Below the pieces are notes generated by a model. It was not told the DNA's origin. It searched no databases and worked only from the letters and a program-made list of their open reading frames with translations. Below are positions 43,309 to 51,128 of a stretch of DNA of 64,000 nt, piece after piece. Origin of the DNA: Megasphaera_A sueciensis (GTDB taxonomy: Bacteria > Bacillota > Negativicutes > Veillonellales > Megasphaeraceae); assembly GCF_050219315.1 (NCBI RefSeq), contig NZ_CP116939.1, positions 1,054,001 through 1,118,000 on the forward strand, in the 5' to 3' direction. The translations under genes and the position numbers were made by a program. Position 1 is the stretch's first letter. Each line of letters opens with the position of its first letter.

Positions 43309-44591
43309 AATGAACGCAATACCTCCCACGAATCTAATGCTAAATGTTTAATGCCAATGGATTTTTTCGCTATCTTCCAGGCTTCTTTGATTGACTCTGC
43401 CGGAACCATGCTGCTGTCTACAGAAAAAACGGCATGCATCATATCATTGGCAGCTGTTGGATACTCTTTAAATAATCTGGGATTTTTCAACAACTTCGGA
43501 TACCGTTTATATCGTTCCATTACCGGTATAATCGTTTCATTCGTATATTTCATATACATTTCATTGATTTCTCTGGCTGAAGAGGCTGTAAGAATCGCCT
43601 TTGCAGCGTTTATTCCGCTCCAGACAGCCAGATCCATGCCTCGTATCGTCGTCCCCATATTAATAACAAAGCCGGCAGCATCTCCGATGACCAGCAAGCC
43701 TTCACGACACAACGTCCGAGGTACACTCATCAGACCGGCTTCATTTACTAAATGCGCGGAATATTCTACTGTTTTCCCTTGTTGAATCAACGGAAAAACA
43801 GCATCCCGTGTTTTAAACTCCTGCAGCAGCTCATATATAGTCTTTTCCTGTCCGGCAAGCTCCTGCGGATCAACGACAATCCCCAACGAAATACTGGAAC
43901 GATTTGTATAAATAAATCCGCCTCCACTTAATCCCTGTGTCACGCCTAAAAACAGATGAGCAGCTCCTTCTCCTTGTCGTAACGAGAATCTCTCATTTAT
44001 TTTTTCTTCAGATAATTGAATTATTTCCTTCACACCCAGTCCCACCGAGTCCGTATCCAAATCATTTTTCAAGCCGGCTTGTTGCGCTATAAAACTGTGA
44101 ATACCATCAGCCGCAATCACGGTATCTGCTAAAATTTCTTCTCCTGAAATTTGTACGCCCGCGATCCTGCCATCTTGTTCTACCAATTGCTCCACCTGCA
44201 CGCCAGTAAGGATCATCCCGCCCAGTTCTTCGATTTTATCTGCCAGCCATGCATCAAAAACACTTCGTAAAATAGAATACGATTGAAAATCTTCCTCTGT
44301 TGCATGGACATCCGTATATTCCACCATGGTTGTTCCCGTCGTGCTCATAATAGACATCCGTTCTTTGACAATCAATCGTTCTAAAGGTGCTTGCGCTACT
44401 GCGGAAGTTCCCAGTAATTGTTTTAAGGAATGTATATAAATTCTCCCTCCTGTCATATTCTTACTGCCGCACGTCTCTCCGCGCTCCATAAGAATAACGG
44501 ACTTTCCTTCCTTTGCCAGCATATAGGCTGCCGATAATCCTGCTATACCGCCGCCAATAATAATAACATCTGCTGCCGTATCCTGTGTCAT
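43305..44591 (-). CDS. fixC: FixC-like FAD-dependent oxidoreductase (ETF-quinone oxidoreductase family)
   Basis: 428 aa from the ATG at 44591 (GGAGGG eight bases upstream). ADVIIIGGGIAGLSAAYMLA is the FAD-binding motif, GSKNMTGGRIY and VIAADGIHSFIA are conserved in FixC, and LVIGDAAGFVINMG is the second FAD segment. The family joins electron-transfer flavoprotein to quinone. It heads the operon fixC-fixX-Met/His protein-polyferredoxin. Its promoter has three 11-bp-spaced repeats also found upstream of the DUF6803-like gene at 61470. Confidence 0.92.
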   Translation of the reverse strand: MTQDTAADVIIIGGGIAGLSAAYMLAKEGKSVILMERGETCGSKNMTGGRIYIHSLKQLLGTSAVAQAPLERLIVKERMSIMSTTGTTMVEYTDVHATEEDFQSYSILRSVFDAWLADKIEELGGMILTGVQVEQLVEQDGRIAGVQISGEEILADTVIAADGIHSFIAQQAGLKNDLDTDSVGLGVKEIIQLSEEKINERFSLRQGEGAAHLFLGVTQGLSGGGFIYTNRSSISLGIVVDPQELAGQEKTIYELLQEFKTRDAVFPLIQQGKTVEYSAHLVNEAGLMSVPRTLCREGLLVIGDAAGFVINMGTTIRGMDLAVWSGINAAKAILTASSAREINEMYMKYTNETIIPVMERYKRYPKLLKNPRLFKEYPTAANDMMHAVFSVDSSMVPAESIKEAWKIAKKSIGIKHLALDSWEVLRSL

Positions 44592-44636
44592 CGATTCCAC
44601 CCTCCCTCAATTTTGATTCTCATTGCAGATCTAACT

Positions 44637-44676
44637 ATATACTGTCATTGTGAAAAAATTGTGAAGAACCATTGAA
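44637..44676 (-). promoter_or_regulatory. fixC promoter with three phased TTCACA-type repeats
   Basis: On the minus strand TTCAAT (44671-44676), TTCACA (44660-44665) and TTCACA (44649-44654) start exactly 11 bp apart. The middle copy is also the -35 hexamer, with GTATAT (44637-44642) 17 bp further on. Direct repeats on an 11-bp pitch are typical of OmpR/PhoB response regulators. The same layout recurs at 61384-61423. Confidence 0.75.
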
Positions 44677-44749
44677 TAACCGATGAATGTTACTTATCTT
44701 TTTCTCCTGCAAACCTTGTCGCTATAGATATACTTATACGTAACATCTG

Positions 44750-44778
44750 TTGACACTGTACAAAAGTCCCTTTATAAT
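44750..44778 (+). promoter_or_regulatory. Consensus promoter of the class I aminotransferase gene
   Basis: TTGACA (44750-44755) and TATAAT (44773-44778) with a 17-bp spacer: a perfect sigma-A promoter. The transcript would start near 44785. Confidence 0.92.
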
Positions 44779-44811
44779 AGAAAAATAAAATGTATAAATT
44801 TATAGGCAAAG

Positions 44812-44845
44812 ACGCTGTGATATAATGGAATCATAGCGTTTTTTT
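44812..44845 (+). terminator. Intrinsic terminator in the leader of the class I aminotransferase gene
   Basis: ACGCTGTGAT (44812-44821) pairs with ATCATAGCGT (44830-44839, one G-U), followed by T7. It lies between the consensus promoter and the start codon at 44870, so most transcripts should stop unless termination is prevented. Confidence 0.85.
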
Positions 44846-44869
44846 GTATGTTGAGGGGGAAAACTGTAC

Positions 44870-46045
44870 ATGAAAAAATTATCGTCATTGCTCGATCATA
44901 TGCCGCCAAAGGGAATCGGTATCGTCACGGAAAAAGCAAAAAAAATGGAACAGGAAGGTGCCGGTGACATGATCTACATGACCAGCGGCCGGCCTGATTT
45001 CGATACACCGAGCTATATCAAAGAAGCCTGTATACAAAGTCTGCGCAGCGGCAACACGTCGTATACGCCGACGCAAGGTCAGTTGAATCTTCGCACCGCT
45101 ATCGCCGATAAACTCGCCGAGGATTACCAGCTGTCCTATACAGCCGATGAAGTCGTCGTAACCTCCGGTTTATCCGAAGCCGTGTATGACGTACTGAACG
45201 CACTGGTCGAAGAAGGCGACGAAGTCTTGCTGCCCGATCCGTGCTGGCCTTCTTACAACGGTATCTGTCATATGCTGAAAGCCGGCATCGTAGAATACAG
45301 CTTGCAGGCCAGCAATGATTTTCAGCTTTCGACAAAAGAATTGGAACAGCGCATAACAGCAAAAACAAAGGCGCTGGTCCTGATTACTCCGCATAATCCG
45401 ACAGGCACGGTCCTCACCAGGGAAACCTTGGAAAAAATCGCTGCCCTTGCCCAAAAGTATGACTTTTATGTTATTGCCGATGAAATATATAACCGCATTC
45501 TATATGACGATCTGGAAGTTCCCAGCATCGCAGCCCTGCCGGGCATGAAAGAACGGACGCTTACCTTGAACGGCTTTTCCAAGATATATTCCATGACCGG
45601 CTGGCGTGTCGGCTATGTGGCCAGCTCGCCGTCTCTCATTAAAGCCGTAACCGCCATACACGGCTATGGCTCCAGCTGCCTTCCCGGTTTTATTCAAGAT
45701 GCCTGCGTTACGGCACTGCAGGAAGAAGACGAATCCATTGCACATATGCAGGCAGAATACAAAAAACGACGGGATTATGTATTTCAAGCCATTAATGAAA
45801 TAGACGGACTCTCTTGTCCCAAACCCACAGGCGCTTTTTATGCCTGGATAGATATACACGCACTTCATATGAGTGCCCAGGAAGCCTCCGACTTTTTCAT
45901 GACAAAAGCACATGTAGCCTTAGTCCCTGGCACTGTCTTCGGCTCCGTTTGCGGAAATACCTATCTGCGTATGTCCTATGCGACCCGTTTAGATGTCATC
46001 AAAGAAGCCTGCCGGCGGATGAAAGCCGCCGTAGACGCACGGTAG
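44870..46045 (+). CDS. Class I/II PLP aminotransferase (aspartate aminotransferase family)
   Basis: 391 aa. MTSGRPDFDTPSYI, LITPHNPTGTVLT, VIADEIYNRILYDD, the PLP lysine in LNGFSKIYSMTGWRVGY and the Arg in TYLRMSYAT are typical of fold-type I subfamily Igamma aminotransferases (aspartate or aromatic/alanine specificity). GAGGGGGA lies ten bases before the ATG. Single-gene unit with a consensus promoter and a leader terminator, which suggests conditional expression. Substrate cannot be fixed from sequence. Confidence 0.92.
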   Translation: MKKLSSLLDHMPPKGIGIVTEKAKKMEQEGAGDMIYMTSGRPDFDTPSYIKEACIQSLRSGNTSYTPTQGQLNLRTAIADKLAEDYQLSYTADEVVVTSGLSEAVYDVLNALVEEGDEVLLPDPCWPSYNGICHMLKAGIVEYSLQASNDFQLSTKELEQRITAKTKALVLITPHNPTGTVLTRETLEKIAALAQKYDFYVIADEIYNRILYDDLEVPSIAALPGMKERTLTLNGFSKIYSMTGWRVGYVASSPSLIKAVTAIHGYGSSCLPGFIQDACVTALQEEDESIAHMQAEYKKRRDYVFQAINEIDGLSCPKPTGAFYAWIDIHALHMSAQEASDFFMTKAHVALVPGTVFGSVCGNTYLRMSYATRLDVIKEACRRMKAAVDAR

Positions 46046-46073
46046 ACACATATTTTATATAACACAGCAAGAG

Positions 46074-46119
46074 CAACGACGCTTTGTATCTGAGGGGAAA
46101 TCAAAGCGCCGTTGTTTTT
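46074..46119 (+). terminator. Terminator between the aminotransferase and the solute-binding protein gene
   Basis: CAACG-A-CGCTTTG (46074-46086) pairs with CAAAGCG-C-CGTTG (46102-46114) apart from one mismatch, followed by T5. It ends 46 bp before the start of the next gene. Confidence 0.85.
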
Positions 46120-46164
46120 ATATGCAAAAAAATTTATAAGAACTATATGCAGGGGGGAATGATG

Positions 46165-47016
46165 ATGAAACGGAACAAGGCAATGATTATCGGAACACTA
46201 TGCGCCGCCATGTTTGGCATGATAGCTGCCGGCTGCGGTAATGATGCCGGCAGCGGCAATGCAAAAACAGGAGAAAAAAGCAAGCAAATAGACGGTGTAC
46301 AGCGCATCAAAGACCGCGGCGTAGTCAAGGTCGGCATCGGCGATACGGTAAAAGGCTTCGGCTTCAAAGAAACAGACGGGACCATCACCGGTCTGGATGC
46401 CGACATGGCCAGAGCCATTGCCAAAGATATTTTAGGCGACCCCAGCAAAGTAGAATTTACGACGGTCGTGGCAAAAGCCCGCGGCCCTATTCTGGATAGT
46501 GATGAAGTCGACTTTGTCATCGCTACCTATACCATCAACGACGAACGCAAAAAATCCTGGGATTTTTCCGATGTATACTATCGGGACCCCGTCGGCTTCC
46601 TGGTCCTTAAATCCAGCGGCATCACCTCTGCCAAACAGCTCGACGGCCAGACGATCGCCGTACAGCAAGGAGCTACCAGTCGTCAGGCCGATCAGGAATA
46701 CGCCAAAAAAGCCAACATCAAACTGAAATTCACAGAATTCCCAACGAATACGGAAAGCCTGTCGGCCATGAGCTCCGGACGCGCCGCGGCCTACAGCACG
46801 GACTCTTCCATCCTGAACAGTATGAAAACACCGGACATGATGATCCTGCCAGAAAAATTTGCACCGCAGGACTATGGCATTGCCGTACGCAAAGACAACA
46901 ATGCCCTGCTGCAGGAACTAAATAAAGTTATTCAGCAGATGAAGACTTCGGGAGAACTCGAATCCCTGATAAAGAAAAATGATTTGGTAGATTTCCACGG
47001 AGAAGGGGAAGAGTAA
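46165..47016 (+). CDS. Amino-acid ABC transporter substrate-binding lipoprotein (orphan)
   Basis: 283 aa from the ATG at 46165, with a G6 ribosome site seven bases upstream; two ATGs directly before it are possible. Lipobox MIAAGCGND, then the family 3 fold: RIKDRGVVKVGIGDTVKGFG, GLDADMARAIAKDIL, NDERKKSWDFSDVYY and a C-terminal QQMKTSGELESLIKKN. No permease or ATPase gene is adjacent, so it either shares another transporter (for example that at 18.8-23.1 kb) or works with distant genes. Confidence 0.9.
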   Translation: MKRNKAMIIGTLCAAMFGMIAAGCGNDAGSGNAKTGEKSKQIDGVQRIKDRGVVKVGIGDTVKGFGFKETDGTITGLDADMARAIAKDILGDPSKVEFTTVVAKARGPILDSDEVDFVIATYTINDERKKSWDFSDVYYRDPVGFLVLKSSGITSAKQLDGQTIAVQQGATSRQADQEYAKKANIKLKFTEFPTNTESLSAMSSGRAAAYSTDSSILNSMKTPDMMILPEKFAPQDYGIAVRKDNNALLQELNKVIQQMKTSGELESLIKKNDLVDFHGEGEE

Positions 47017-47048
47017 TTTCTTCACTCTATAGAATCCCCTACGCAAAA

Positions 47049-47102
47049 ACAGCCGGGAATCGTTGTATCTATACGCCAATAGATACAACGATTCCCGGCT
47101 GT
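47049..47102. terminator. Strong terminator between converging genes
   Basis: A perfect 24-bp stem (47049-47072 with 47079-47102), loop ACGCCA. The T run (GTTTTTGC) is on the minus strand, so it mainly serves the iron alcohol dehydrogenase, but it can also block plus-strand read-through. Confidence 0.92.
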
Positions 47103-47202
47103 CTGCCATGTACATATATAAGGAAATATATAAAGGAAATATATAAAAAATCCCCGTAAACCAGCGAACTGCAACAGTATCGCAGAGACCTCCTCCTTGC
47201 AA

Positions 47203-48291
47203 TCAGCCTAATGTACCGTAAATATGAGCGACCAGTTCCGCCGTTACATCATAGGAGGTATGCTGCACGGCTTTAGTCGGCATCGTCAATTTTGTAAATT
47301 GGTCGATTTCTTCTTGGGTAAGTAGCACCGTATCGGGCATCAGTTTTTTCATGAGCGCCGTGAATTCCGCCAGTCCGTTCACGTCCAACAGTTCCCAAAC
47401 CGTATCGGTTTTATCCGGCATCGTTTCGCTCATGTATTTCATATACTGGGGAAATAGTATCCCATTGGCCCGGCCATGTGTCAGCCCTTTATAATAGGTC
47501 AGCGGATAGCCCATGCCATGGATCAAGGTCGTGCCGGTCTGGGCAATGACGATACCTGCCAGCGTCGAGCCGTACATCAGGTCCTCCCGGGCATCATAGG
47601 TCAGCGGTCCGCCCAATGCCGGCAGCTGGGAACCCAGAAAACGCATCGCTTCTTCCGCCCATACATCGCTGACCGGCGTCGCCGTGCGGGCCATATACCC
47701 TTCCACTGCATGCGATACGGCGTCGATAGCCGTATCCACGGTAACCGACTCTGAAACGCCCAGGGTAAACGCCGGATCTGCGAAGGACAGTGTCGGGAAA
47801 ATAAGCGGATCTGCTACGGATTGTTTAGTCCCTGCGTGCGGATTCGTGAGTATCGCCGCTTTGGTCACCTCGCTTCCCGTTCCGGCGGTCGTCGGGACGG
47901 CAACAATAGGCAGCGCCTTGTTGTAGGGCCCGGTAAAAAGCTGTGTGTCGTCCAACTCGTTAGTACATAATAAGGCGATGACTTTCCCGGCATCCATCGG
48001 CGAGCCGCCGCCGATAGCCACCACAAACTCCACCTGTTCCGCTCTGCCTACGGCGGCAGCGCGGCGCACCGTTTCAATGGACGGATTGCTTTCCACTTCA
48101 TCAAATAGGACCCAGGAAATATGCAGTGCCTCCAGTACGTCGACGACCGCCTGTTGTGACCCATTCACTTTGGCAGAATGACGTCCCGTCACCAAGAGTG
48201 CTTTCTTACCGAGCCGGGCCAGCGCCGCCCCGGACTGGGCAATACAATCTCTGCCAAAAAATAATGTTGTCGGCATTTCATACATAAACAT
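47203..48291 (-). CDS. Iron-containing (group III) alcohol dehydrogenase
   Basis: 362 aa. GGGSPMDAGKVIALL binds NAD, TAGTGSEVTKAAI is the family signature, and metal ligands lie in DTAIDAVSHAVEGYM and HGMGYPLTYYKGLTHGRAN. GGAG eight bases before the ATG. It lies downstream of a class III aminotransferase, separated by a terminator. In taurine and beta-alanine fermenters such enzymes reduce the aldehyde made by the transaminase (sulfoacetaldehyde or malonate semialdehyde) to the alcohol; a similar electron-sink role is likely here. Confidence 0.92.
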   Translation of the reverse strand: MFMYEMPTTLFFGRDCIAQSGAALARLGKKALLVTGRHSAKVNGSQQAVVDVLEALHISWVLFDEVESNPSIETVRRAAAVGRAEQVEFVVAIGGGSPMDAGKVIALLCTNELDDTQLFTGPYNKALPIVAVPTTAGTGSEVTKAAILTNPHAGTKQSVADPLIFPTLSFADPAFTLGVSESVTVDTAIDAVSHAVEGYMARTATPVSDVWAEEAMRFLGSQLPALGGPLTYDAREDLMYGSTLAGIVIAQTGTTLIHGMGYPLTYYKGLTHGRANGILFPQYMKYMSETMPDKTDTVWELLDVNGLAEFTALMKKLMPDTVLLTQEEIDQFTKLTMPTKAVQHTSYDVTAELVAHIYGTLG

Positions 48292-48332
48292 ATGACCATC
48301 TCCATGCAGTAATTCATATATAGAAAATTTCC

Positions 48333-48368
48333 AAAAAGAGATATCTAACTGCGCAGATACCTCTTTTT
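48333..48368 (-). terminator. Terminator between the class III aminotransferase and the iron alcohol dehydrogenase
   Basis: A 14-bp stem with one G-U pair (48333-48346 with 48355-48368) ending in T5 on the minus strand, 40 bp past the aminotransferase stop. Only about 40 bp remain before the dehydrogenase start, so read-through is likely to set its level. Confidence 0.8.
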
Positions 48369-48408
48369 AGGATGCTTGGTGTATATTTCAGAAACGATCC
48401 GATCGCAC

Positions 48409-49737
48409 TTACAAGGCGATCATCCCATCGACTTCACCTAATACGTCGTCCATGATCGCCATGGCTTCCCGCAGCTGTTCCTCCGTAATAATGAGCGGCG
48501 GTGCCACCATAATAATATTTTCATGAGAATAGGTGAAAAACCCTCTGGCAAGAAGCTTTTTAATGATGGCGGGCATGACGCCGTCCGGATCTTTTCCGTA
48601 CGGTACCAATGCTTCCTTGGTCGTTTTATCTTTGACCAGTTCGATCGCCGACCACAAGCCGATATACCGGACATCGCCGACACAGGCATGCTTTTTCTTC
48701 AATTCTTCTTCTATTTCTCCCAGCACGGCCCCGACTTCGTTTACGTGTTCCAGAATATGAGCCGTATCATAATAATTCAAGCAGGCGATACCCGCAGCAC
48801 AAGCCAGCGGATGGCCGCTGTACGTCAAGCCGCAGGATAACACATGATCATCAAAAAAGGCCGCAATCTTTTTAGATACCGCTACGCCGCCCAATTGCAC
48901 ATAGCCGCAGGTAATTCCCTTGGCAAAAGATACGATATCCGGCTTGACATCGAAATTTTCGAAGGCAAACATTTTTCCCGTCCGGCACCAACCGCCCATG
49001 ACTTCATCGCAAATCATCATGATACCGTAATCATCACAAATCTTGCGCACGCCTGGCAGATATCCCTTCGGCGGGATAATGATGCCGTTAGAACCGGTTA
49101 CCGTTTCCATCACGATAGCCGCAATGCTATCCGGCCCTTCATACTGTACCTGTTCCCGTAATTTAGTGATATAAAAGCGTGTGGCTTCTTCTTCACTGGC
49201 AAAAGAAATAGCTTCCCGATACACATAGGGATCAAAGAATTTCACAAATCCCGGAATGCCCGGTTCCAAGGCATATCGCCGCGGTTCGCCCGTAATATTG
49301 CCGGCCCCGAAGGAGGATCCGTGATAACTGCGGTACCGACTCATGATCTTATGCCGTCCCGTATACATTCTGGCAATTTTAATGGCATTCTCGTTGGCAT
49401 CGGCGCCGCCGTTCGTAAAAAACACCTTTCCCATCGTATCCGGCATGCGGTCAATGACCATCTTAGCCAACTTGGCTCTCGGTTCTAACGCAAACGCCGG
49501 TGATAAAAAACAAAAGAGATCGGCTTGTTTCTTAATGGCTTCTATGATATCCCGATTGCCATGTCCCACATTGGAGTTGACCAATTCTGACGACATATCC
49601 ATGTATCGTTTGCCGTCACTGTCCCACAAATAGATGCCTTCCGCCTTAGTAATAACCATGGGATGTAAAGAACCTTGCTTCGCCCACGAATGCAGATTAT
49701 ATTGCAAATCCATTTCTTTGATTTCCTGTCCGGTCAT
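48409..49737 (-). CDS. Class III aminotransferase (omega-amino acid:pyruvate/2-oxoglutarate type)
   Basis: 442 aa. FTNGGADANENAIKIARMYTG, YRSYHGSSFGAGNITGEPRR, MICDEVMGGWCRTG and the PLP lysine in VSFAKGITCGYVQLGG are present. The family includes taurine, beta-alanine and GABA transaminases. Its cluster holds a UrtABCDE-like transporter, an N-carbamoyl-amino-acid hydrolase and an aldehyde-reducing dehydrogenase, which makes beta-alanine or another omega-amino acid freed from a ureido compound a good guess. The promoter and a leader hairpin lie between it and pucR. Confidence 0.9.
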   Translation of the reverse strand: MTGQEIKEMDLQYNLHSWAKQGSLHPMVITKAEGIYLWDSDGKRYMDMSSELVNSNVGHGNRDIIEAIKKQADLFCFLSPAFALEPRAKLAKMVIDRMPDTMGKVFFTNGGADANENAIKIARMYTGRHKIMSRYRSYHGSSFGAGNITGEPRRYALEPGIPGFVKFFDPYVYREAISFASEEEATRFYITKLREQVQYEGPDSIAAIVMETVTGSNGIIIPPKGYLPGVRKICDDYGIMMICDEVMGGWCRTGKMFAFENFDVKPDIVSFAKGITCGYVQLGGVAVSKKIAAFFDDHVLSCGLTYSGHPLACAAGIACLNYYDTAHILEHVNEVGAVLGEIEEELKKKHACVGDVRYIGLWSAIELVKDKTTKEALVPYGKDPDGVMPAIIKKLLARGFFTYSHENIIMVAPPLIITEEQLREAMAIMDDVLGEVDGMIAL

Positions 49738-49771
49738 ATCCCCGTCACCCCTTAAATATAATGAAATACAT

Positions 49772-49815
49772 AAAATAAAAAAACAACGGAACTATCTTGC
49801 GCGACAGCACCATTG
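49772..49815 (-). terminator. Terminator-like hairpin in the leader of the class III aminotransferase gene
   Basis: CAACGG (49784-49789) pairs with CCATTG (49810-49815, one G-U), with further inner pairing, followed on the minus strand by TTTTTTTATTTTA. It lies between the promoter at 49833-49861 and the start codon at 49737. It could also end pucR transcripts. Confidence 0.65.
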
Positions 49816-49832
49816 CTTTTTTCTGTACTTTC

Positions 49833-49861
49833 AGTATAGCCGTTGTACCGAGGCAATACAA
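49833..49861 (-). promoter_or_regulatory. Promoter of the class III aminotransferase gene
   Basis: On the minus strand TTGTAT (49856-49861) and TATACT (49833-49838), spacer 17 bp. Confidence 0.6.
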
Positions 49862-49882
49862 TTAGTCAATTCCTCGACTTTA

Positions 49883-49905
49883 TTGTGCACATGCACTATG
49901 CACAA
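49883..49905. promoter_or_regulatory. Candidate PucR binding site
   Basis: TTGTGCA (49883-49889) and TGCACAA (49899-49905) are exact inverted arms with a 9-bp spacer. They are centred about 35 bp upstream of the -35 hexamer of the aminotransferase promoter, an activator position, and directly after the pucR stop. Confidence 0.5.
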
Positions 49906-49918
49906 ATACCGCGGGATT

Positions 49919-51055
49919 CTACTTCTGATCGGCAATATCCCGGATTTTAAATGCCATGAGAATCGCTAATTTATTCTCCTCCACCGCAATGTCCATTCCA
50001 ATAATGCTGCCGATCTTATTGAGTTTATACATAATGGTATTCCGGTGTACATATTCATGTGCCGCCGTTTCTTTTACATTACAGTCGTGCATCAAATAGT
50101 AATACAACGTATCGGTTAAATTGGCATTGTGCATAGCATCGTGTGTCTCCAGCGCTCCCAATACTTCATTATAATAATCCTGCAGAAGGGCCGGGTTGTT
50201 CCCTTCGAGCAGGAGCTTGTAGATTCCCAATTCTTCATAGAAAAAGATATGCTTGCCTTTCTTGCATGCCAGATGCACGATCGTATGTGCCTGCACATAG
50301 CTGCAGGAAAGTTCCGTAATATGAGTAACCGCCGCACCGATGCTGATACAGACTTTTTTCACCCGGCTGGTCAGATAGGCATACAGTTCCTCCGTAACCC
50401 GCCGTTCCGCTTCATACGACGGCTCCGCCAATACGACAACCAGATCATCATGATACGAAAACACGATAACATGGTTGTTCCACATTTTCAGCAAAGCCAT
50501 AATGGCATCCTGATCATACTCCCGCGACTTCGACCAGATAATGGCTGCCCGAAACCGTCCCACCGCGCTGAAACCTTGATTTTCCAAAGATAAGCAGATG
50601 GATTTTCCCTGTTCCGGCATAATTAGGATCTGCTGCAACAAGTTCAAAATACTCAGCCGCTGTTTTTCGTCATTAATAATAAACCGGCATAAATACCGGG
50701 TAATATCAACAAGATGAACATCCCAAGGCAGCACGAATAAAGGAAACGCATGCTCATCACAATAACGCACCGCCTCCTGCGGCACTTTTTTGATATACGG
50801 TCCTATATTGAAAACGACACCGGCCCCGCCATGGAGGTGCAGCTGCCGGACAAAATCAACCAGCCAGGCTTCTCCCTTATTCATAACCCCTGTCGTAAAT
50901 ACCAGTTCGCCGCCGTGAAGGAAAAAAGCCGAATCGGGACTTTCCAGCATATGTATCCATTCGACAGGATGATCTACCCCGGTTTTGCCGCCTATGAGCT
51001 CCATGCGATAAAGATGCGAGCTCTTTTCATATAAATACTCAATGGAAACTCCCAT
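49919..51055 (-). CDS. PucR family transcriptional regulator
   Basis: 378 aa. The N-terminal 120 residues are the PucR ligand domain (LHGGELVFTTGVMNKGEAW, FPLFVLPWDV), the middle is a GGDEF-like sensor region, and the C-terminus has the PucR-type helix-turn-helix (NVKETAAHEYVHRNTIMYKLNKI). AGGAGG lies five bases before the ATG. PucR proteins control purine, pyrimidine, hydantoin and GABA use. Its place within the transporter/carbamoylase/aminotransferase cluster makes it the likely local activator. Confidence 0.92.
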   Translation of the reverse strand: MGVSIEYLYEKSSHLYRMELIGGKTGVDHPVEWIHMLESPDSAFFLHGGELVFTTGVMNKGEAWLVDFVRQLHLHGGAGVVFNIGPYIKKVPQEAVRYCDEHAFPLFVLPWDVHLVDITRYLCRFIINDEKQRLSILNLLQQILIMPEQGKSICLSLENQGFSAVGRFRAAIIWSKSREYDQDAIMALLKMWNNHVIVFSYHDDLVVVLAEPSYEAERRVTEELYAYLTSRVKKVCISIGAAVTHITELSCSYVQAHTIVHLACKKGKHIFFYEELGIYKLLLEGNNPALLQDYYNEVLGALETHDAMHNANLTDTLYYYLMHDCNVKETAAHEYVHRNTIMYKLNKIGSIIGMDIAVEENKLAILMAFKIRDIADQK

Positions 51056-51076
51056 ACGTACCTCCTATATACGGAA

Positions 51077-51113
51077 AGAGCCCTCGATAACTACACACGG
51101 CATCGAAGGCTCT
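51077..51113 (-). terminator. Hairpin between the amide-binding protein and pucR genes
   Basis: AGAGCC-C-TCGAT (51077-51088) pairs with ATCGA-A-GGCTCT (51102-51113), followed on the minus strand only by TTTCC, so termination may be partial. Confidence 0.6.
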
Positions 51114-51128
51114 GTTTCCTGTCACTAT

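Noticed and set aside
47112..47150. Tandem AAGGAAATATAT-like repeats downstream of the iron alcohol dehydrogenase
   Set aside because: Only two short AT-rich units; no evident function.
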